64,000 nt of DNA, taken from contig CM037840.1 of the NCBI GenBank assembly GCA_021234535.1, forward strand, positions 16,261,415 to 16,325,414. Direction: 5' to 3'. This document shows positions 10,145 to 20,709 of this stretch, piece by piece. Both the position numbers and the translations under genes were made by a program. Under the pieces are notes generated by a model. That model searched no databases. It had not been told where the DNA came from and worked only from the letters and a program-made list of their open reading frames with translations. The stretch's first letter is position 1. Every line of letters begins with the position of its first letter. The DNA comes from Stichopus chloronotus. Taxonomy: Eukaryota; Echinodermata; Holothuroidea; Aspidochirotida; Stichopodidae.

Positions 10145-11851
10145 GGCGACGTTTAATTTAAACCCAGATTTTGTTGCATGGGTTAATTTACTGTACAATA
10201 ATGTAAAGCGGTTGTGTTATTGTGAATGGCTTTTCATCGGACACCTTCAGAGTCCCAGCGCGGGGTACGACAAGGGTGTCCCCTCTCACCTCTCCTCTAT
10301 GTTTTGTTTAGTGAATCCCTTGTAAGAGCCTTTCAAGTCGACCCTTTGTTCCGTCCGTTCAATATTCCTGGTGGATCTCCTTCAGGGCCCTTACTGGCAC
10401 GCTGGCTACCTTTCAAAGAGCAACAGGTGCCAGACTGAACCCAACAAAGACCAAAGGACTTCGTCTAGGTGGGTGGCGATATAGACAACTGCCCTTCGTG
10501 GCATCGTGGGTGGATGGCGCAATAAAAATTAATGGTATATGGTTTGGTTATGGTTCGCCGGAGTCACTTACCTGGAATGAGAAAGTGGACCTGGTGGAAG
10601 CTAGGTTGGAGGACTTCAGGGATAGCTACATTAGCCTGTTGGGGAAGGTTACTGTTATCAATCGTTTCGTTTACCCTCTCTTGTGGTACCCGGGCACTGT
10701 TCTGGTTGCTCCAGATGGTGTCCTGGCTCGACTCGAGACGGCCGTGTTTAGTTTTTTATGGTCAGGGAAGACGGAGTTGGTCAAAAGAAGGGTAGTGTAT
10801 CAGGACCTTAGAAGTGGGGGATTGGGCCTTGTGCATTTTCCTTCCAAGCTCCGTTTTCTCCTGACCAAGTGTGTTTATAGTGCTGTTGATAGCAACATGC
10901 CGTTTGCCTATTTTGTTCGATATTGGGGAGGGCTTTCTTTCCGCCGTTTTTTCCCCTCCCTTTTTAGCAACAGTGCTCCCCACAGCTGGAGGGCCCACGA
11001 AGGCCTACGGCCACATGAGGGACACTCTCCGTATTATGTCATCCGCGGGGGACGTCTCGCAATCCAGTGCGGGGACCCAATATCGGGCTATTTTTGATGA
11101 ATTGGTCGGCCAGGTCCGTCCAACCGACTATGCTTCGGGGTCGGAAGTGTGGAGTGTAGTTCACAGCAGGTCACTTGACTTTCGCCGGCGAGACCTGTTG
11201 TGGCGAATTGCACATGACGCCATTGTAACCAACCTCAAGCGCCATCGGTGGCGTCTTGGAGATGGCATTTACCCCCGCGATGGATGTACAAGATGGGAGA
11301 GTGTTCCACATGTGTTTTGGCATTGTGAATTTGTGGCCCTCCTCTGGGAATGGTTTCAAGTCCTGACTGATCGCCTCACGTTTTGTAACACATGGACGGT
11401 CAGCCGGGACTACGTTTTGTATGGTCTGTCTCCCCCGTTGTGCTACACAAGTGTTCGCGAGATACTTACCTTTGTATCGGCCTCCATAAAGCTGGCCGTA
11501 TGGAGAGACCGTTGTAATATTGTATTTAGGGGTGAGGGGCGGCATGCGGACGTCGGCTTGGCATTGGTGAAGGCGGAGGTTAGGTTGAGGGTTGAGTCTG
11601 ACTTCGTTTCTCTAGGTCGACGTTTGGCAGACGGTGGGGTCCAATTGCTTCGGTGCGGGCGGACCGGTTGGTATTCAAGTTGTAATTTTTTTGTGGTTCT
11701 TGTACATATGTACATATACTGCATTTGCGTGGTTCTATTACTGTAAGGGACATAATTGTTTGGTTTGGTAGTTCGCGTTATTGCTTTTCCTGAGCCGGTT
11801 TGAGTTTGTATTTGTTTTGTTTCTGTGCCGTTTTTTATGCACTAAAAAAGT
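10145..11851 (+). mobile_element. Tx1/L1-like LINE, 5'-truncated copy lacking the YADD box
   Basis: Nearly identical to the second half of the full-length element at 39620-44408 (RT palm onward, C-terminal domain, 3' UTR and tail). It starts within RT at the point corresponding to about 42636. Relative to that copy, an extra A near 10205 shifts the frame. A 58-base deletion after 10378 removes the segment encoding the YADD catalytic box. Further downstream the frame opens as 10498-11097 and 10871-11746. The 3' end has the same TTTCTGTGCCGTTTTT motif and A-run followed by GT at 11851. I found no target duplication. Dead copy. Confidence 0.9.
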
Positions 11852-13985
11852 ACTGTTCATTTTCTCCCCTTGAGCCTAATTACCAGGTTGTATTCCACTA
11901 CGGGATCAATGTGGTAATCAACACATGACTAACCCTGATTTTCGCTCTTTGGCGGCCATTTTGGAAAATGACGTCTGGATGGCATGAAGCCACTCATCTG
12001 GAATGTCCATCATACCATTTCTGACTACTGACACATTGGCCTAGCTGACAAAGGTTCTTGCTCAAAGTGACCCAGGTGTATGTTACAAAAAGAACAGTCC
12101 CAAGGAAGGTGTTCTTTCCATGAAGCAAAGACTTGTCAGCTGCGTGTGAGAAGTCTTGTTCTGTCTGTAAATAATGGATAGAACAGAAATCAAATATGTA
12201 ACAAAACTAAGTGTATACAGGAAAACATATCCACTAGGATGAAATGAAGACAGGAAGCATATTAGGTGGCCGTTTTTCGTTTTAAGCAAAAGCAAATTCC
12301 TCATGGTCAAACTATGGAATAATAATGACAGCATTAATCCACTATGAGAGACCAACCTGATAATTGGCAACGATTACAAAACTGGTTGTAACAAAGAATT
12401 TGTAAACATCATCCTTCAGTTGGGGGGTCAGGCATCATGTCTTTCATAGATCACGTTATTACATTATTAAATTCCTTTCAATTTTAAATTTATACATATG
12501 TATATGTATACATATTGTCTTTTTCATGTACCAACCACGCCTTTATGGTGATTATTTCTTCATCCGGTCTCAAATCATCTGAAGTGAAGTGATTGCAAAA
12601 TCCGATGACATATATTTAGTGATGGTATGGTATGGTAATCAGGATACAAACAAGCTACATATGAGCTACGTGCAAGCATACCCTCTTAAGATACTGCGTT
12701 TTTGAATGGTTTTCACTATTTGACCTCTCTTGACCCTAAATGATATGGACACCTGTTTCAATATCAGCCACGCTAGATTCGTCTACATGAATGACGTCAG
12801 AATTGGAACATTCCTCCGTTTCTTCCTAGCATACGTTTAGATTGCTCTTCAAGCCATCCCCGTGCTGGATGTCCAGTGCTGTCCATTGTACAAAAAGGTT
12901 CCTATAAATTAAACCAGAAATTGTTCCTTTTTTATTCCTTGCATATGATATGCAAAATATGTCTTGCACAATTCATTTGAACCTACGGCACACACAAACT
13001 TCAAACGTTTGCCTTTTCTGATCAACTTACACATCTTTTGATATCCTGTGAACTTTATCGTAATCAGAGTCAAGAGGGCATGGGCGTTAGGCCTAACGTT
13101 AGCCTTGACCTACGCCTGTTGCATTCAGACACAACCGGCCGAGCCTGCAACAACTTAACGTTACATGCACTATGTAACTATATCGGGTAAGTATGCCAGC
13201 CGTGAGAACTAACAGTTAGTGGCTCATCTGAGGTAATATTGAGCCTAACCTGTGTAAATAGCCTATGCTATGCTAGGCCTATACTAACTTTAGATGTGGC
13301 TAGAACGGCCAAAAAGCAGTCGTCTTGGACGTCAATAATAGAGACTTCGAGGATATTAATATTCAAGAGAAAGATGAGATTTTAGCACTCTGATAAACGT
13401 TTAGACACTTCTGAGTTAGCGTGTTCGCCATTGTATTGCCAATGCCCATCTCAAGTACTGTCTGCATGTACGTGTGGTGTGCGTCGTTGAACCTGTCTGA
13501 ATCAGGGATCGAGTGCTACGACTTGCTAAACAATTTAGCAATAGGGTGATAGCAACTTTGCTAAACACATGCAGTAAGGAATTGCTTGTGCATATAGGAT
13601 TATTTGCCTGACAATTTGGGAAATTTAGAGTGTATACAGTGTAGTGGAATGTACACATCTAATGAGTACACGAACATGGGAATAGCACGAGAATGATGCC
13701 CACCTTGATCTCCCAGGAGATGTGTTCAGTCTAGTGGTGACATATCAATCTTCTCGCAACAAGGGGTGTGGATTTTATCTTCTGTAGCAGCACCCGTGAG
13801 CATGGTGGTAGAGCGCTGCCTATCCAGGAACATCTGAAGACAGACTTCGTTTACTGATGAGATTTTCTTCTTCTTGTACATCTTACACACAAGCTGCTCT
13901 ATATCTGTTTTCGTGTTCTCACGATAATAGAACCACGCAGTTCATTATATACATATCATTTATGATGTACTTGTCAAATGATTGA
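11852..13985. other. No gene recognised
   Basis: AT-rich, with short motif-free frames (12083-12370 and 13416-13658 minus). Palindromic TATACATATGTATATGTATA lies near 12492. Several short TAGGCCTA-like and AACGTTA-like palindromes occur around 13090-13290. A stretch near 13797-13840 (GAGCATGGTGGTAGAGCGCT) resembles a tRNA A box but has no clear B box. Confidence 0.45.
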
Positions 13986-13989
13986 TAGC

Positions 13990-14135
13990 AGGCCAATGCG
14001 ATGATAAGACAGTATCTGAGTAGTGATACGGTGCACCGATGAGTACACAGCCCTTCCTTTTGTTCTCTGACTGTTAATCCTTTTGTTTTTGCGAGCAAAC
14101 AAGTCATCCCAGAGTCGATCCAAGAGACCGACGTC
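13990..14135 (-). repeat. Left arm of an inverted repeat
   Basis: Read on the minus strand it contains TCGACTCTGGGATGACTT, then TTTGCTCGCAAAAACAAAAG, then AGAGAACAAAAGGAAGGGC, and ends outward with GTGCACCGTATCACTACTC. The same order occurs on the plus strand at about 16865-17010, with a roughly 30-base insertion there. The arms point outward and bracket a 2.7-kb mosaic including a DNA polymerase B fragment. Directly next to this arm, 14105-14160 and 14168-14225 form a tandem duplication (CCCAGAGTCGATCC). Confidence 0.65.
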
Positions 14136-14689
14136 GGGATGACATGGGATGGAATCAACACCTTTGTAACCCAGAGTCGATCCGAGAGATTGACATAGAG
14201 AAGGCAGGCGATGGAACTAACATTTTGGTATCAGTTGTGAGAAAACAATGATTGGATTAGCTGTAAAAATAAAAACGGTAAAAGGTGTGGCGGTAATAAA
14301 GTAAGACGTCAACCATCAATATCTTGCTGGTTGCGAAGACAAACCGATACAAACATATGATCCAGTTTTGTTTTCTGTTCTTGTCGAAAGCATTACATCT
14401 ATTTTCGGTAACCTGAGACAATTGGGGGTCGGTAAGTTGTTTGCGATAACAAATCGACGAGACTCATACAAAAGTTTAATCGGTTTGGGACGTTGAGTGG
14501 CAGATGAAGGGCAAACAGCTCATGTATCATAAAGGTTGTCACGACAAACAAAGGACAGCTTTTCTTTAAAAGCAGCGAGTTTGCAAGCCACGACATTCAT
14601 TTCGAACTCGACACTTATACGAAATAGTCATATCCATCAAACGACGAGAACCTAACTTTCACTCGATTGTGCTACAATCACTATATCAC

Positions 14690-15071
14690 TTGTCCCAATA
14701 TAATAAGGCTGTCGTGCAGTATGTCCTGGTATGTGGTTCGGATGGCAAGGAAGCAGGTATCATGTGATGAGTATATTAGTGCCTCAACAACTGGTGAGGT
14801 AGTTAAAGGCATCCTGTTGGAGAAGAAGAATCGAGGTGGTTTGATTCGAGCCTCTGCAGATGTAGTTCATGTGTGTGAAGTGACAGAGGTATGCCTACGA
14901 TGACTCCTTCACACAACCTCAGGAGATTTGCCACAACAGAAGGGAGATGTGCAAGCATTGTGCTCTGCTGTATTGACTGAAGTCAATCTGACAAGATGTT
15001 TTAATAAGAAAGTGTCTGGACCTGCCATTCGTAAGAAATTGTCAAAACTAGTCCTGCTCAAACATCAGTGA
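14690..15071 (+). pseudogene. P-element/THAP9-type transposase C-terminal fragment
   Basis: From about 14719 the plus strand reads SWYVVRMARKQVSCDEYI, then NRGGLIRASADVVHVCE and VTEVCLR. After a TGA near 14901 it continues in the same frame with SGDLPQQKGD, a helical stretch, and AIRKKLSKLVLLKHQ before a stop at 15069. The spacing of a YV(V/A)RK-like motif, a GGL.xASxDVVxxCexxE segment and a final basic KLxxLVLxKHQ end is what I associate with the C-terminal region of P-type transposases (THAP9 relatives) in marine invertebrates. Assignment from memory; the catalytic core is absent. Confidence 0.5.
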
Positions 15072-15200
15072 TGGAGGTGGTGTGGACAAGTGGTTAGAGC
15101 ATGCGTCTCGGGACCCAGAGCTTGTGTGTTCAAAATGGGCAGATGCTTGAAATGGCATTTTACATTCCACCCGTAAGCATTGTGTACATGAAAGGACCTG
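15072..15200 (+). mobile_element. tRNA-derived SINE head
   Basis: The stretch has a pol III A-box-like TGGACAAGTGGTTAGAGCAT (about 15083-15102) and a B-box-like GTGTTCAAA (about 15126-15134), spaced as in a tRNA. There is no foldable mature tRNA acceptor stem. It begins immediately after the stop of the P-type fragment, as an insertion would. Tail and target duplications were not resolved. Confidence 0.6.
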
Positions 15201-15676
15201 TAGCTTTTTTACATTGGGAATTTATTTGGCGACTGACCATTCAGGCATTGTAATAGCTATGTGTTCATTGCAAGGGCCTGTTTGCCCTTTAAATTCGGTT
15301 ACTTGGAAAGAAGTTCGCATTTTGAAGTGCATAGACCATACAAGTAAATAACAGAGACGGCCTTTTATTTGTGAGCTATAAAATTTATCCTTGTTTGTAA
15401 GTGAATGGGCAAATGGGTGACGACGTGGGGGTGGACTCAGGGGAAGGGGCAGGTGATGCCATTTAATCTGGTAAAGTGAAAAGACCAGGGAAAGAGTTTA
15501 CACATGATTAACATTATTCAAATTATGCACATTTATCATGTTTACATGCAGTAACACTATCTGAATTGCTTAGCATGGAAAGATGGAGACCATTTTCAGG
15601 CGCGAATTCACCCATAGTTTTCATAAGGCTACAGCGGGGTGGCTGGCATGGGAGAGTCAGCAGCGGGGTTGCCCCT

Positions 15677-15733
15677 GTCGACCTACCTGTCGACCTACCT
15701 GTCGACCTACCTGTCGACCTACCTGTCGACCTA
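15677..15733 (+). repeat. 12-bp tandem repeat, about 4.75 copies of GTCGACCTACCT
   Basis: Four exact units plus a partial one, each containing a GTCGAC palindrome. In frame it would encode VDLP repeats, but the surrounding frame (15566-15892) shows no other protein features. It sits just upstream of the DNA polymerase fragment. Confidence 0.9.
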
Positions 15734-15897
15734 GTTAGTGAAGATCTGGAACAAGTAACTATCTTTCAGTTTCACGGTTGTATTGTCATGGTCACCCTTT
15801 GCCATTTAAATCTGCTTAAAACCATAATCAAGTCAAAGATGTACCTCTCTGTGAATTATACCGAGAAACACAAGAAATTAGTGGGTATTTGAAATCG

Positions 15898-16712
15898 CTA
15901 GGCTTCGACTATCTTGAGAAGGGGGATTGTGAGTGGTTGGCGGATCAGAAACACCACCCTGAAATCAAATTGTTCTTGAGAGAGCTTTTCCCGTAACCCC
16001 ATGCAGGATCGATGGCAGATGGCAGGGGAAGATATTGTCTGCCGTGAAAAGTGGGGAAATTTACGGGGTGGTGGAATGTGATATGGAAATACCGTCTTCT
16101 CTGAGATCACCTTGCAAGACATCGGAGAGCACATGATTGCGTATGCCACAGCACACGGCCTTCTACGACAACCACGCAAAACCCTGATAGGTAGTATATT
16201 CGGACGCAAAAGATGGATCGCCACAGCGCTTCTGAAGTGGCACATGGAACATGGTGTCGATGTCACCAAAGTTTATCAAGTGGCCCAATTCGAACCAAAA
16301 GCTGTCATTCGGCAATTGGTTGACGAGATCAGTGATGCCAGGCGAGGAGGTGATCAAGACCCCAGTAAAAGTATCCTAGCCGATACTATGAAACTGATCG
16401 GAAATTCGGCGTACGGCAAAACAGTCACCAATAAAGAGATCTCCCCATCAAAATAGGTTTTTTTTGTTGACCAATAGGCAAAACTGAGAATGTTACAGTT
16501 TTATTGTGATTTTATGCTAAATTTTGCTGACCCGACTGATTTCGAATATGCGATGGCATCATCTCCTAAACAGTAAAGGGGTGAACAGAAATTCGGCTGC
16601 CATCAGGAAGAACAAGTTCTTGAATATTCAGGAAAAGACTGCACTATCATATTTATACATAAAACGTAAAGAGTCCGACGATGGTGTGTCCACTACCCCC
16701 TTGAATTTGTAG
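15898..16712 (+). pseudogene. Protein-primed family B DNA polymerase fragment (Polinton/Maverick or adintovirus-like)
   Basis: Successive plus-strand frames show GFDYLEKGDCEWL, then EIYGVVECDMEIP, then a long frame (16112-16456) with DIGEHMIAYA, LIGSIFGRKR and ADTMKLIGNSAYGKTVTN. The last carries the KxxxNSxYG box of family B polymerases. Next come AKLRMLQFYCDFM, and a final frame ending KFLNIQ, ALSYLYIKRKESDDG and TTPLNL at 16712, the typical C-terminus. Several frameshifts and stops separate these parts, and the TDS-type catalytic box expected after the FEY motif (near 16545) is missing. This is an old, inactive genomic copy. It is described here in its broken state only. No capsid, integrase or packaging gene is visible nearby. 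Confidence 0.72.
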
Positions 16713-16864
16713 AGCTAATGTATGCCTTAAACGATCACACATTTGCAGCCAAACTTCACAATAGAAAATCAAATAGAAATCTCCCTCCTAGCTAATCATT
16801 TACCTAAGGTCATCCCAAGGACATCTTCCTTGGCACTAGTGACCATCTCATAAGACCTTCCCGA

Positions 16865-17012
16865 CGCCGATCTCTCGGAACGACTCTGGGATGACTTCAT
16901 TGCTCTGCTGATCAAATACAAAAGGATTGCTCGCAAAAACAAAAGGATTAACACTCAGAGAACAAAAGGAAGGGCTGTGTGTGTGCACCATAATACTACT
17001 TATCTGATGTAC
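16865..17012 (+). repeat. Right arm of the inverted repeat
   Basis: Plus-strand partner of 13990-14135, sharing CGACTCTGGGATGACTT, GCTCGCAAAAACAAAAGG, CAGAGAACAAAAGGAAGGGC and, outward, the GTGCACCATA segment. An internal stretch near 16906-16930 is absent from the left arm. The outer end overlaps the last codons of the minus-strand fragment at 16996-17331. Confidence 0.65.
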
Positions 17013-17331
17013 GGATTACCACATTCTGTGGACATTTCATGTTTGCAACGTGGTAAAACATGCGGCTGTCGGCTTCTTCATGATCACTGCACAATGCATC
17101 CTCTCTACTCTTAAATAATCTCCCATCGACCACTCTGTATTTGTGGCACTCATCACCGCAATTACCAATCAGTGTCTCGTGCAGAAACACAGATAGTTTG
17201 TCATTTGTCAGTGACAAAATGGATGATATTACCATCAAATGATAGGATTCGTGTGAGCAGAAATCGAGCAACGGCAGTAAACAGGCTTGGGAGAGTGGAC
17301 CCCCTTTGAAGATGTAGGAAAAGTGAAGCAT
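16996..17331 (-). pseudogene. Fragment of uncharacterised orphan gene with HEEAD motif
   Basis: The minus-strand frame (111 codons) ends CSDHEEADSRMFYHVANMKC followed by PQNVVIRTSDK and a stop. A run of HEEADxRM plus a later VVIRTxDxD is a pattern I recall from multi-copy uncharacterised proteins of echinoderms and cnidarians. The acidic clusters are reminiscent of PIN/FEN-like nucleases, but that is inference. The start of the frame is probably artificial, and the stop cuts the motif where DTDV would be expected, so it is a fragment. Confidence 0.45.
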
Positions 17332-18360
17332 CGATGATGGTTGCGTCTACAGTGTCTGGGGAGGTGGTTGATGTTTGTTTCTAGATACTTCATAAGTGGA
17401 GGGTTTTCTGCATTGTACCATTCACATGGCTAGGGGATAATGGCACAGGAATAAGTGGGTGTTTCAGCACTTCATCCATGTCAATCCTCTGTCCCGAAAC
17501 TAACATGACGCCACCACTTTATTGGATTGTTTCAGTTTTCGTTTCGGGACTGTCGTTTAATTGAAGATAGTTTTGACTTGAACGATGATTTTAATGTGTC
17601 TAAGGATATAGATGGAGTAACATTTCTTAGCACAGAAGGTTCCATATCGTGTTTTAAACCATTCTCTCGAGCAGTTCGTTTTCGGAAGAAGTTCACTGTG
17701 AACGGAAGGCTAAAGGCTTTTACAAAGGCGTGACATTGCCTATCGGTGATTTATGTCTGGACATTTCCTGTTTTTAACGTTGGTGAGCTCGAAATTAACG
17801 AAATGTCTGTTGAGGTGGTCAGAAATTATTGGAAACCGTTAATGTTCAAAGTAGTAATTCCAGCCTGTCTATCTCTTGGTCAGTCCTCATCAAGAATGCG
17901 CAGGGAATATTGACGGAGTATGCACAATATATGGGTAAGTTAACAAAGTTTGGTTTCTCTTCCTAGGCACTCATTTACATGGTAGCCTATGTTTTCGTAG
18001 CCTGGTTGCAAGGGATATATCTTCAGTGCATATTTCTGATCATATAGTAACTAGAACAATTGTCTTGTTCGGTAAAAAAAGGAAGCAAGAAACAGTCGAT
18101 AAACTCAGGAGTGTAATCCTTAAACTAAAGGTGGCCTCATATAGTCATAGAAATTTTCATGAAATGAGCGTAATCCTAACCTTAAATTGAGAGTAATCCT
18201 AAACTTACCCCTTCCTTACAACTGTTGTCTCTTTTGTCGCTGGCTACCGTTTCTAATAGGCTTCGCGCAGAGAAATGAAATCAGTCTTGCATAATGTCAG
18301 TGATTGTCACCGGACGGTAGAAACTGTTCACTGAATGATTGCCATAGCCCCTTCCCTCTC
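17332..18360. other. No gene recognised
   Basis: A 68-codon plus-strand frame at 17527-17733 (LNDDFNVSKDIDGVTFLSTE) has no motif I recognise. The rest is AT-rich with no supported feature. Confidence 0.4.
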
Positions 18361-18364
18361 GTCA

Positions 18365-18966
18365 GGTGTGCCTTTGACGGAGGTATATCCTTCAAATTAC
18401 TGTTACAGTATATAAGTCTTTAGTGTTACGGTATATGGGACAAATCCCCGCTTTTCAAACTTTGGGCCCTTACTGTAACTTGTGGGAGGGGTCCCATCTC
18501 CCGGCACACACTTGCGGGTATCCGCGCATGAGTCCTCTATCAGAAAAAAAAACGTTCTTTTGCCATGGTTTATTCTCCATGGCCACGGTGGCCTTCTTAA
18601 GGAGGCAAGTCGAAAATGCAACACATGGGGGTATTTCCACATGAGAAACAAAACGGACCTTTACTAGTGTTACCGTATATGGGAAAAAAACGTTTTTCAA
18701 ACTTTGGGCCCTTACTGTAACTTGCAGAAGGGGTCCCATCCCCGGCCCACATTTGGGGATATCCGCGCATGGGTCGGGTTTCAGAAACAAAACGCACTTT
18801 TACCATGGCTTATTCTCCCTGCCCACGGTGGACCTTATAAGGAGGCAAGTCGACACACAATGGGGGGAGTCCTCTATAATATAACAATCAACTTTGACAA
18901 TGTCCCCACCTTCCTGGCCACGGTGTGCCTTTCACGGAGGCAAGTCGAAAAACGCCCCCTGATGTA
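18365..18966 (+). repeat. Tandem repeat with 244-bp period
   Basis: Unit 1 begins at 18421 (TAGTGTTACGGTATATGGG) and unit 2 at 18665 (TAGTGTTACCGTATATGGG). Both then share CTTTGGGCCCTTACTGTAAC, a GGGGTCCCATC block, ATCCGCGCATG, a TTATTCTCC...GCCCACGGTGG block and GGAGGCAAGTCGA. Partial units appear before (about 18367-18390) and after (about 18913-18962). Many antisense open frames here are by-products of the repeat. A detached copy of the GGGAGGGG...CACACACTTG...GTATCC part lies at 19955-20010. Confidence 0.85.
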
Positions 18967-19945
18967 GGTGAGTTTATTGCAGGAGTGAACCCGACATTTA
19001 AGGGATGCAAACAAAATCATATTCCTAACTTTGGTTTTGTGAGGGTTAGGATGACAATCTAGGTGTTGCCTAAAAGCTAAAACATTGCCCTACTTTACCA
19101 AAAAAAATTAAAATCCCCCAGCTTCTTTTTATCACATAAGACAGGGCCAAAATGGCGGAGTACTTTATTGAAAAATGTGAAATTAAAATGGGCTAATATT
19201 TGGATTTGAAAACCAAATACAGACCAAACTGTACGACTGACGGCGCTAAAAATATCGTATTTGGAATCAGTGTATCCGAATACGCCCCTGACAGACATGT
19301 CCAAATCTGAGGGGGTCGACATTTTAGCCGAAATCCCTGGGGTACCCCCCTGGGGTGGAATTTGGGTGTGACATCGAGGTGCCCTAAAACTGACCATAAC
19401 ACCATATACGTATTCGAGGGTGCTGTTTGGTTAGGGAGCAAAAACCCCAGAGAAGGCCCCCTTTGGGGCCCTTTTGAAGGGCCACATCTTCTGATAGGGA
19501 GATTACACGGAAAAAGGGGAAGGGGGCCTGGGTTAGGGGTTTCGTCTTCCTGTAAGTGAATCGTTATGAAATGAACTCTCTGGGGGTTTTCAGGCACCGA
19601 TGTAAGCAAGTCACGTGAGGGCCCCTTAAACCCCAGGGAGAGGTATGACGAAGACGACAGTGAAATTTTTGGATTCAGCGTATGCGACTACCCCATAAAC
19701 CGTACCATGGGGTCATGAAATGTTTAAGCCGGGGATGATCATTGCGATTCTCCACCTGTCCCCTGGGGTGGGGGTCTGGCGTATCAACATATGTCAAGGT
19801 AAGGTCACAAAATGTACTCCCCGGGGATTTTCGGGCACGCCGATTCCAAAAATTATCATCCCGAGTTCATGCGATGCACGTTAGTCACGTGTAGACAATA
19901 AAACTGGGGCAAGATGGCGGAGTGTCATAGTTTTGCGTTGTGTAC
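18967..19945. other. GC-rich non-coding stretch
   Basis: Unlike the flanks, this stretch is rich in CCCC and GGGG runs (CCCTGGGGTACCCCCCTGGGG near 19338, CCCCTGGGGTGGGGG near 19759). It shows weak internal similarity between about 19320-19640 and 19740-19850. Open frames on both strands lack motifs. Probably more of a local repeat. Confidence 0.4.
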
Positions 19946-19954
19946 AAAGTGTGG

Positions 19955-20010
19955 GTACTTGTGGGAGGGGGCACATCCTCCCGCACACACTTGGTGGTAT
20001 CCACGATGGT
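19955..20010 (+). repeat. Detached partial copy of the 244-bp repeat unit
   Basis: GTGGGAGGGGGCACATCCTC, then CACACACTTG and GGTATCC, match the middle of the units at 18421 and 18665. Confidence 0.6.
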
Positions 20011-20483
20011 GTCAATATTATTGTTACTGGGATATTTCGAGGTTTTTCACCAAAGACGATCCAGATGAACTGACGGCATTATGCAATTCCGTATTTTACT
20101 GCCGAACGACTCGGTACATCATATTCGCACGTGCTCTCACCAACTCATAGATTTCTTCGGACATGGAGGCAGGGACAAGTGGGCAGGTGAGGGAACCTTT
20201 TCTTACTAACTTGTAGCACATTTCTGCATAGATTTTAAACTCTTAGCGTCTTAAGTTTCCTTCAAGAGATGACCAGCAGGCATGATCTTGCTACCAGGCC
20301 ATAGTGTCCGAAGTCTACGGATACTTTTGCGTGCCATAACTGCTGGACTTTTGTAAACAATAATCCTATTGCGACAATAATGCAGAGTGTGATATATATA
20401 TGTATAATATTTGTATATATATGAATATATACAAATATAGTATATTTATAAGAAAAAAATATTTATCCTTCCTTAGGTTAACC

Positions 20484-20709
20484 GGTCGAAACGTGTTATG
20501 ATCAAACGCGAGTGCACCAAATGTGGCGAAAAGTTTGTTAACCTTAAGCGGCACTTGATCGAGAAACACAAACTTGACAAGGATCTTGCCCGTTGGCTGA
20601 CGCCATGATTTATGATCGACGGTTTTCTAGGTCCCGCCAGCCGTTGTATTGTGCCCTTTGCCGAAGGACGTACGGGGAATTGACCAAACATTTACGTCAG
20701 CAGCATGGG
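20484..20709 (+). pseudogene. Two C2H2 zinc fingers in shifted frames
   Basis: After a TTAG that could be an acceptor (20473-20476) the plus strand reads ECTKCGEKFVNLKRHLIEKH (from about 20510), a CX2C...HX4H finger. The frame then ends with a TGA at about 20606. In the +1 frame a second finger follows: YCALCRRTYGELTKHLRQQH (about 20646-20705). A good donor (GG|GTGAGT) comes right after. The pair looks like one exon broken by a single frameshift. Similar finger pairs occur in multi-copy invertebrate genes; the parent gene is unknown to me. Confidence 0.55.

Noticed and set aside
10370..10390. The missing YADD segment as an intron difference
   Set aside because: LINE ORF2 has no introns, and the missing 58 bases lack GT-AG ends and contain the catalytic codons.
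13797..13845. tRNA-like sequence GAGCATGGTGGTAGAGCGCT
   Set aside because: A-box similarity only, with no B box or cloverleaf; not enough for a tRNA or SINE call.
18365..18966. Direct repeats as a CRISPR-like array
   Set aside because: Period is 244 bases with continuous similarity along the unit and a eukaryotic context; it is an ordinary tandem repeat.
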